47,791 nucleotides of DNA from an uncultured Bacteroides sp. GTDB lineage: Bacteria > Bacteroidota > Bacteroidia > Bacteroidales > Bacteroidaceae. The position numbers and the translations under genes were made by a program. Below, one piece after another: positions 42,699 through 47,791 of this stretch. The notes under the pieces were generated by a model. It was not told where the DNA came from. It worked only from the letters and a program-made list of their open reading frames with translations, and searched no databases. The stretch lies in contig NZ_CAJTSC010000028.1 of the NCBI RefSeq assembly GCF_910578895.1, positions 1 through 47,791 of the forward strand. The letters run 5' to 3'. The number at the start of each line of letters is the position of its first letter. Position 1 is the first letter of the stretch.

Positions 42699-43685
42699 TT
42701 ATCGTTTCAATATCACACTCATTCCCGGGCGCAGTCCTTCCACCTTCTCCAGCGGCGATGCTTTCACTTCGAATGTCTTCAGGTCGAACTGTCCGGCGGG
42801 TTTGGTCGCCTTCCAGGCGGCGTATGTGCCGAGGTCCTTCAGGTAGTACACTTTCAGGCGGACGTTCTTGCGGAGTGCGGGGACGAAGGCTTCGAACTCC
42901 GTGCCCATGCCCAATTCCTGCAACAGGTCCTCGCGCACGTTGAAGGTGACCCACATGTCTTCCATGATGGCGATGTTCATGATGGGTGCGCCGGTGCCTG
43001 TCAGCTCGCCCCTTTTGGGGAATATCTCGGAGACTTCGCCGGCGGTTTGGGCTATCAGGTAAGTCTCCTTGATGTATGACTCCACTTCGGCAACGGCTCC
43101 TTTGGCGCGTTCCACCAGGGCTGCCGCGGCGGCTTTGTCCTCGCGCTCGGCGCCGTTCTTTGCCATGGTGTATTGGGCTTTCGCCGCCTTTTCGGTGGCT
43201 TGTGCGGCATCGCGCTGGGCGGTGACTTCATCCAGCTTCTGTGCCGTCATCACCCCCTGGTCGTGCAGGTTCTTCACGCGTTTGTACGACTTCTCCGCTA
43301 TGGCAAGTCCTGCCTGCGCTTTCTGCCACATTTCGTAGGCTGCCTGTATCTGTTCCCGGCGGGCACCTTTCAGCGCCTTCTCGTTTTGTGCCTGTGCGGC
43401 GGCTTCGGCGGCACGTGCCTGCTCCAGTTTGGCTTCTACGTCGGGGGCTTCAAGGATGGCAAGGGTGTCTCCGGCTTGCACGCTTTGTCCTTCTTTCACC
43501 CGGAATTCCAGGATGCGTCCCGGCACTTTGCTCGATACGCGGTACTCCGTTACTTCCGCCTGGCCTTGTATGATTTCCGGTCCTTTGCGCAGCATGAAGA
43601 AACCTACCAGGGCAACGATGGCGATTACTCCCGTCAGGGTGAGGAACGCCAGTAACATGTTGGTGTTTTGTGATTTTGTATCCAT
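42699..43685 (-). CDS. HlyD-family periplasmic adaptor protein
   Basis: A 328-aa protein with an N-terminal membrane anchor (FLTLTGVIAIVALVGFFML, about 14-32), a biotinyl-lipoyl-like segment (KVPGRILEFRVKEGQSVQAGDTLA in part: GRILEFRVKEGQSVQAG), a long Ala/Lys-rich coiled-coil hairpin (about 85-200) and a beta-barrel part (YLIAQTAGEVSEIFPKRGEL). It would link the two ABC-2 permeases to the TolC protein. It lies between them, with a 291-bp repeat-filled gap to tolC. Confidence 0.88.
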   Translation of the reverse strand: MDTKSQNTNMLLAFLTLTGVIAIVALVGFFMLRKGPEIIQGQAEVTEYRVSSKVPGRILEFRVKEGQSVQAGDTLAILEAPDVEAKLEQARAAEAAAQAQNEKALKGARREQIQAAYEMWQKAQAGLAIAEKSYKRVKNLHDQGVMTAQKLDEVTAQRDAAQATEKAAKAQYTMAKNGAEREDKAAAAALVERAKGAVAEVESYIKETYLIAQTAGEVSEIFPKRGELTGTGAPIMNIAIMEDMWVTFNVREDLLQELGMGTEFEAFVPALRKNVRLKVYYLKDLGTYAAWKATKPAGQFDLKTFEVKASPLEKVEGLRPGMSVILKR

Positions 43686-43977
43686 TTTTAGATTTTAAAT
43701 TTTAGATTTCAGAGTTTAGAGTTACAAATTTCAAATTTCAAATTTTAGAGTTGCGGATTACGGATTAAAGAGGGATAACTCCTGTTTTCCTAAAGTTGAC
43801 CTTTGTCGTGCTAAACGTCAACTTTACGGAACTAAACCTCAACTTTAGAACGCTAAACGTCAACTTTTAACCCTCCGAACCTTAACCCTCAATTCCTAAT
43901 TCAAAATCCCTAATTCAAAATCCCTAATTCAAAATTCTCAATTCAAAACTTCTAATTCTCAATTCAAAATTCCAAAT
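43686..43977. repeat. Intergenic repeat region between tolC-like and hlyD-like genes
   Basis: Three layers are visible: AT-rich TTTAGA/TTTCAAA units (43686-43750); four 21-bp tandem units at 43781, 43802, 43823 and 43844 with core CTAAACsTCAACTTT, homologous to those at 14178-14283; and about six units of roughly 14 bp around CCTAATTCAAAA (43890-43977). The last reaches the tolC stop codon. Confidence 0.8.
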
Positions 43978-45461
43978 TATTTCCTTCCCAACTCCCCCGT
44001 CGCCTTCTTCAGATAGATTTCCGTCAGCTTCACGTCTATCTGTGCGTCTATCTTTTCCGATTGGGCAGAGAGCCAGGCTGTGTGTGCTTCGAGCACATTG
44101 CTTGCCGGTATCACTCCTTCCTCAAATCCGAGGGTGGCATAGCGCAGGTTCTCGTCTGCCTTCTCCAGGTTCTTTTCTGCCATGACAAGCTTCTTGGCGG
44201 CTTCGTTTACCTTGAAAACCGATTGGTTGACTTGCAGCTCTATCTTCTCTTTGGCATCGTCCAGCTGATATTGGGTGATGCGGGCTTCGGACTTGGCGGC
44301 TTTTACCTTGTAGATTCCCTCGCCCCAATGCCAAAGGGGGACGCTGACCATGACGCCTACGTTCCACATGCCTTTGAACTTGTTCTCGAAGCTGTTGAAT
44401 ACGGAAGGGTTGGTGGCGATGTAGTTGCCTGCTAAGGCTACGGACGGCAGGAACTCCGAACGCGTGACGTTCACTTTCTGCCTGTAGATTTGTGTGGCAA
44501 GCTCCAGGCTGCGCACTTCCGGACGCGTGGCGTATACATTATTTATATCAATGCTGCCGTTCGCTGCCGGAACGGGGAGCAGGTCTTTCTCCTGTTCGTC
44601 TGCCAGGGTCACGGGCGTGCCGAGGTCCAAGCCGCACAACTGGCATAGCAACATCCTGGAGAGGCTTAAGCCGTCGTCCACTTTGGTCAGGGTCATTTCG
44701 GCTTCGTTCACTTTCACTTTTACCGACAGCCCGTCCGCCTTCGTTGCCACTCCTTCGGCAATCATCTTGTCTATGTCGCTTTCGAGTTTTTGCAGCAGTT
44801 CGAGGTAGCCTTCCGCCAGCCGCTTCTTATTGGCGAGCGACACCACCTGCCAGTATGCCTGGTCGGTGCTGAGGATGACGTCCTGCATGCCGCTGTTGTG
44901 CTGCTGGCGTGCCAGCTCTTCGGCATATTTGGTAATCTTGTTGTAGGCACGTATCTTGCCGCCCATGTAGAGCGGCTGGGTCAGGGTCAGCGTGCCGGCA
45001 TACATGTTGCGCGTGTCGGTGCGGAAGGCGTCTACAAGCGATTGCCCCATTCCATTCAGCGGGGTGGCGATGTCTATGTTGCCCAATGACTGTACGAGCG
45101 CCATGAATTGCGGGTTCTGCGCCAGTCCCGGATGTTGCGCCAGTATGCCCTGGATGCCGTTTTGCAACGCGCCGCTTACTTGGGTCCCTATGGAGCCGAT
45201 TGCGCCTTTCTGCGCATCGTTCAGCAAGGAGAACTCTTTCTGGTTGCGCATGTATCCGCCGGAAGCGGAAATCTTGGGCAGGTAGTTGGTGAATGCCGCC
45301 TTGTTCTGATAATGTGCCGCCTTGATTTTTTCACGGCTTATCAGCAGCTCTTTATTGTTGGCGATGGCCAATGCACGGCAACTATCCAAACTCAAGGCAT
45401 CCTGTGCGGCAACCGGCAGCATCAGGCTGGTCAAGTAGATGAAACAGAAGAACTTTTTCAT
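43977..45461 (-). CDS. TolC-family outer-membrane efflux protein
   Basis: A 494-aa protein with signal peptide ending LPVAAQ. Two OEP repeats of long helices are seen: LSLDSCRALAIANNKELLISREK near the N-terminus (part: LDSCRALAIANNKEL) and ARPEVRSLELATQIYRQKV near residue 310, with LTLTQPLYMGGKIRAYNK as a strand region. First gene of the exporter operon, preceded by a well-formed promoter. It would form the exit duct for the HlyD/ABC-2 complex. Confidence 0.92.
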   Translation of the reverse strand: MKKFFCFIYLTSLMLPVAAQDALSLDSCRALAIANNKELLISREKIKAAHYQNKAAFTNYLPKISASGGYMRNQKEFSLLNDAQKGAIGSIGTQVSGALQNGIQGILAQHPGLAQNPQFMALVQSLGNIDIATPLNGMGQSLVDAFRTDTRNMYAGTLTLTQPLYMGGKIRAYNKITKYAEELARQQHNSGMQDVILSTDQAYWQVVSLANKKRLAEGYLELLQKLESDIDKMIAEGVATKADGLSVKVKVNEAEMTLTKVDDGLSLSRMLLCQLCGLDLGTPVTLADEQEKDLLPVPAANGSIDINNVYATRPEVRSLELATQIYRQKVNVTRSEFLPSVALAGNYIATNPSVFNSFENKFKGMWNVGVMVSVPLWHWGEGIYKVKAAKSEARITQYQLDDAKEKIELQVNQSVFKVNEAAKKLVMAEKNLEKADENLRYATLGFEEGVIPASNVLEAHTAWLSAQSEKIDAQIDVKLTEIYLKKATGELGRK

Positions 45462-45532
45462 TATATCTATACATTAGAAACATTGTGAATGTATTGTTTT
45501 GTAAAGTAACAATAATTGCATAAACAACGATG

Positions 45533-45563
45533 CAAAAGTATAGGGTTTTAGCGATATTGCAAA
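45533..45563 (-). promoter_or_regulatory. Promoter of the exporter operon
   Basis: On the minus strand TTTG (45563-45560), 19 nt, TACTTTTG (45540-45533): a perfect Bacteroides promoter. The implied leader is about 65 nt. Confidence 0.8.
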
Positions 45564-45669
45564 ATAATTGTGCCCTTTTGTTGCTTCAGGATGCTAAATA
45601 TAACAGAAAAAAGGAGAAAAAGGTTTGTTTCACCGGGCTTTCATTTGAGGGAGTTGTCGGGGGCGGCTC

Positions 45670-46551
45670 TTAGTCCAGGCTGAACGACCGGGAACCTATC
45701 AGTGTTCCGCCCGAGAAGATGTCTACCCGATAGTTTCCCGCATAGAGAAACTCTTCGACATCCCAATAGACCGTTACATGTTGTTCTTCGCCGTTATACT
45801 CGATGTATTTCTTGATGGAGTATGCCAGCTCGCGGTTTTCGTAAGGGAAGGTGTTGGATGCGCTTTTGCTCAGCACATCGTTGTCCGGCTTGGTGATGCG
45901 GACGTAGAGGGTGCGTTCGCCGGTTTCGGCGGTTATGTTCTTGACAATGGTGAAGTCGATTTTCAGTTTGACGACGTCTTTCACCCTCTTGGCTTGCTTG
46001 CCCCGCTTGTTGGTGGCAAGGATGCTGATGTTCGTGGCATCCAGCTGGGCGGCGAGCGTCACCCGCTTATCCAGGTTTTTCTTCTCTTCGGCAAGGCTGC
46101 TGATTTGTTGCGAAGCGGCGTTGTACTTGCGGGTGACATCGGCTATCACTTCCTTCTGATGGTTGGTGAGGCGGCTCAGGGAGTCTATCTGGTTGATGTA
46201 GCCTATCATCACCTTGCGCAACGTGGCAAGTTCCTTCTTCAGTCGGCGTATTTCGGCGGCGTTGGTGCTTTTTACGGTGCGGAGTTCTTCCAGCAGGCGT
46301 TGTGTCTTCAGTTGCTCCTGCTCCAGCAGCACGGAGAGGGAGTCGTTCGAAACGGTAAGCTTCAGTTCGTCATATTGCTTGGCGAAGTCGGTGTACTGGT
46401 TCTCCAGGTCTTCTTTCTCCAGGTTGAACTCCTGCACCAATTCGTTGTTGGTGCGTTTTTCCGAAATCAGCAACACGGTGACGCCTATCAGCAACAGCAT
46501 CAAAATGCTTCCGATGGCGATTTGAAGCGTATTTTTCTTGTTGTCGGTCAT
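45670..46551 (-). CDS. Membrane-anchored coiled-coil protein of unknown function
   Basis: A 293-aa protein. A short cytoplasmic N-terminus (MTDNKKN) leads into one membrane helix (IAIGSILMLLLIGVTVLLI, about 11-29), then a long coiled coil (about 35-165, rich in Glu, Leu, Lys and Gln), then a compact C-terminal beta-rich domain (VVKLKIDFTIVKNI ... YRVDIFSGGTLIGSRSFSLD). The C-terminal part looks immunoglobulin-like and is presumably periplasmic. I recall similar proteins in other Bacteroidetes but no function. Monocistronic. Confidence 0.7.
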   Translation of the reverse strand: MTDNKKNTLQIAIGSILMLLLIGVTVLLISEKRTNNELVQEFNLEKEDLENQYTDFAKQYDELKLTVSNDSLSVLLEQEQLKTQRLLEELRTVKSTNAAEIRRLKKELATLRKVMIGYINQIDSLSRLTNHQKEVIADVTRKYNAASQQISSLAEEKKNLDKRVTLAAQLDATNISILATNKRGKQAKRVKDVVKLKIDFTIVKNITAETGERTLYVRITKPDNDVLSKSASNTFPYENRELAYSIKKYIEYNGEEQHVTVYWDVEEFLYAGNYRVDIFSGGTLIGSRSFSLD

Positions 46552-46653
46552 TTTTTATAACTAATGAATGGTTAATTATTATTATACCGTTGTCCGGAGC
46601 GTAGTGCGGACGTTCTTCCTCTGCCGTCTATGCCCCTGCATTGTAAATCGCTG

Positions 46654-46661
46654 CAAAAATA
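46654..46661 (-). promoter_or_regulatory. -7 box of the coiled-coil protein gene
   Basis: CAAAAATA on plus equals TATTTTTG on minus, a full match to TAnnTTTG. The leader of about 95 nt contains a small GTCCG/CGGAC hairpin (about 46594-46614). Confidence 0.5.
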
Positions 46662-46734
46662 GGAATTAATCGTCAATCACTCATCACCCGGCACCCGTCA
46701 CTTTCTTCATTTAACTAAAATTATTACGGAAATA

Positions 46735-46766
46735 TTTCCTTAATCAGGAATGTCGTTGTACTTTTG
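46735..46766 (+). promoter_or_regulatory. mdh promoter
   Basis: TACTTTTG at 46759-46766 is a full -7 match; a TTTC near 46735 occupies the -33 position. The leader to ATG 46811 is about 40 nt. Confidence 0.6.
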
Positions 46767-46810
46767 CAGCAACTTTATAAAACACTAATAAACAAAAAAC
46801 TTTAGAAATT

Positions 46811-47752
46811 ATGTCAAAAGTAACCGTAGTAGGTGCAGGTAACGTAGGTGCTACATGCGCTAATGTGTTAGCCTTTAACGAAGTGGCTGACGAAGTGGTA
46901 ATGCTGGACGTGAAAGAAGGCGTTTCAGAGGGTAAAGCAATGGATATGATGCAGACTGCTCAGCTGTTGGGCTTCGACACCACTGTCGTAGGCTGTACCA
47001 ACGATTATGAGAAGACTGCCAACTCTGATGTTGTGGTAATCACTTCAGGCATTCCCCGTAAGCCGGGCATGACCCGCGAAGAGCTGATCGGCGTGAATGC
47101 AGGTATCGTCAAGTCGGTTGCACAGAACATTCTGAAATATTCTCCCAACGCTATCCTCGTAGTTATCTCCAACCCGATGGATACGATGACTTACCTGGCT
47201 CTGAAGTCTTTGGGTGTTCCCAAGAACCGCATCATCGGTATGGGTGGCGCTTTGGACAGCTCACGTTTCAAATACTTCCTGTCTCAGGCTTTGGGCTGCA
47301 ATGCCAACGAAGTGGAAGGCATGGTTATCGGCGGCCACGGCGATACTACCATGATTCCTTTGGCTCGCCTTGCCACTTACAAAGGTCAGCCGGTAAGCAC
47401 GCTGTTGAGCGCAGAGAAGTTGGACGAAGTGGTGGCTTCCACAATGGTAGGCGGCGCTACGCTCACTAAGTTGCTGGGCACTTCCGCATGGTATGCTCCG
47501 GGTGCGGCAGGCGCATACGTTGTAGAGTCTATCATCCACAACCAGAAGAAGATGATTCCCTGCTCGGTATATCTGGAAGGCGAATATGGCGAATCGGACA
47601 TTTGCATCGGTGTTCCCGTAATCCTTGGCAAGAATGGTATCGAGAAGATTGTAGAACTGGAACTGAATGCTGACGAAAAGGCTAAATTTGCTGCCAGCGC
47701 CGCTGCCGTTCACAAGACTAACGCTGCTCTGAAAGAAGTAGGTGCGCTCTGA
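46811..47752 (+). CDS. mdh: Malate dehydrogenase (LDH-like type)
   Basis: A 313-aa cytoplasmic enzyme converting malate and oxaloacetate with NAD(H). In gut Bacteroides it runs mainly toward malate in the fumarate/succinate branch. Visible features: NAD-binding VTVVGAGNVGATCA (residues 4-17), Asp38 in VVMLDVKEG, substrate-binding SGIPRKPGMTREELIGVN (Arg pair), VISNPMDTMTYLA, GALDSSRF, and the catalytic His in VIGGHGDTTMIP. Length and motifs match the LDH-like MDH group. Codon use is strongly biased, as expected for a highly expressed gene. Confidence 0.97.
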   Translation: MSKVTVVGAGNVGATCANVLAFNEVADEVVMLDVKEGVSEGKAMDMMQTAQLLGFDTTVVGCTNDYEKTANSDVVVITSGIPRKPGMTREELIGVNAGIVKSVAQNILKYSPNAILVVISNPMDTMTYLALKSLGVPKNRIIGMGGALDSSRFKYFLSQALGCNANEVEGMVIGGHGDTTMIPLARLATYKGQPVSTLLSAEKLDEVVASTMVGGATLTKLLGTSAWYAPGAAGAYVVESIIHNQKKMIPCSVYLEGEYGESDICIGVPVILGKNGIEKIVELELNADEKAKFAASAAAVHKTNAALKEVGAL

Positions 47753-47791
47753 TTGAGGGGGTGGCTGAAAAGCATAAGAAAAGAGAGGGGG

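Noticed and set aside
1..47791. tRNA or rRNA genes
   Set aside because: I saw no cloverleaf or rRNA-like sequence on either strand, but an automated scan was not possible.

Overview
The window looks like chromosomal DNA of a gut Bacteroides, or a close relative. It carries SusC/SusD pairs, a hybrid two-component regulator, serine-type sulfatases and many lipoproteins. Its promoters fit the Bacteroides pattern (-33 TTTG, -7 TAnnTTTG), and base composition is moderate with sharp local AT-rich islands. Identifications rest on reading the translations and on remembered family features; no database search was run.

Layout. (1) 1-8446, plus strand, housekeeping: tRNA 2-thiouridylase, a secreted subtilisin-like protease, exonuclease VII large and small subunits, a 43-aa candidate ORF, branched-chain aminotransferase behind an attenuator-like leader, a DUF975 membrane protein, TrmB, and an Mrp-type P-loop ATPase. 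(2) 8472-11291: a 174-bp palindromic dispersed repeat (right half of a second copy at the window start), then a GH109-like oxidoreductase-fold protein and an SGNH hydrolase. (3) 11477-32845, minus strand: a polysaccharide utilisation locus (PUL) for heparin/heparan sulfate. In transcription order it reads PL12 lipoprotein lyase, surface glycan-binding protein, SusC, SusD, GH88, periplasmic PL12, Ser-type sulfatase, Tat-type DUF3604 lipoprotein, ROK kinase, MFS sugar transporter, and then, apparently as its own unit, an SMP-30-like lipoprotein and a PL6 lyase. (4) 33340-34379: an AT-rich two-gene Panacea (DUF4065) module that looks like an inserted toxin-antitoxin pair. (5) 34562-40062: the PUL's hybrid two-component sensor and, divergent from it, a PL13 heparinase I. 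(6) 40235-45461: a four-gene TolC/HlyD/two ABC-2 permease export operon without an ATPase gene. (7) 45670-47752: a membrane-anchored coiled-coil protein and malate dehydrogenase.

How it works together: surface PL12 and PL13 would cut heparan sulfate or heparin, the binding protein and SusCD would bind and import fragments, and the periplasmic PL12, GH88 and sulfatase would finish them. The MFS protein would bring sugars into the cytoplasm, where the ROK kinase would phosphorylate them. The hybrid sensor would bind a periplasmic oligosaccharide and switch the locus on.

Main non-routine observations: a motif ACAAATnTGR present as a direct repeat with 21-bp spacing upstream of both the first PL12 gene and the PL13 gene, a candidate operator of the sensor-regulator; three copies of a 20-bp motif at an exact 33-bp period upstream of the Panacea pair; an unrecognised partner gene of that pair; 21-bp tandem repeats shared by two intergenic regions 29 kb apart; and a composition break inside the glycan-binding protein.
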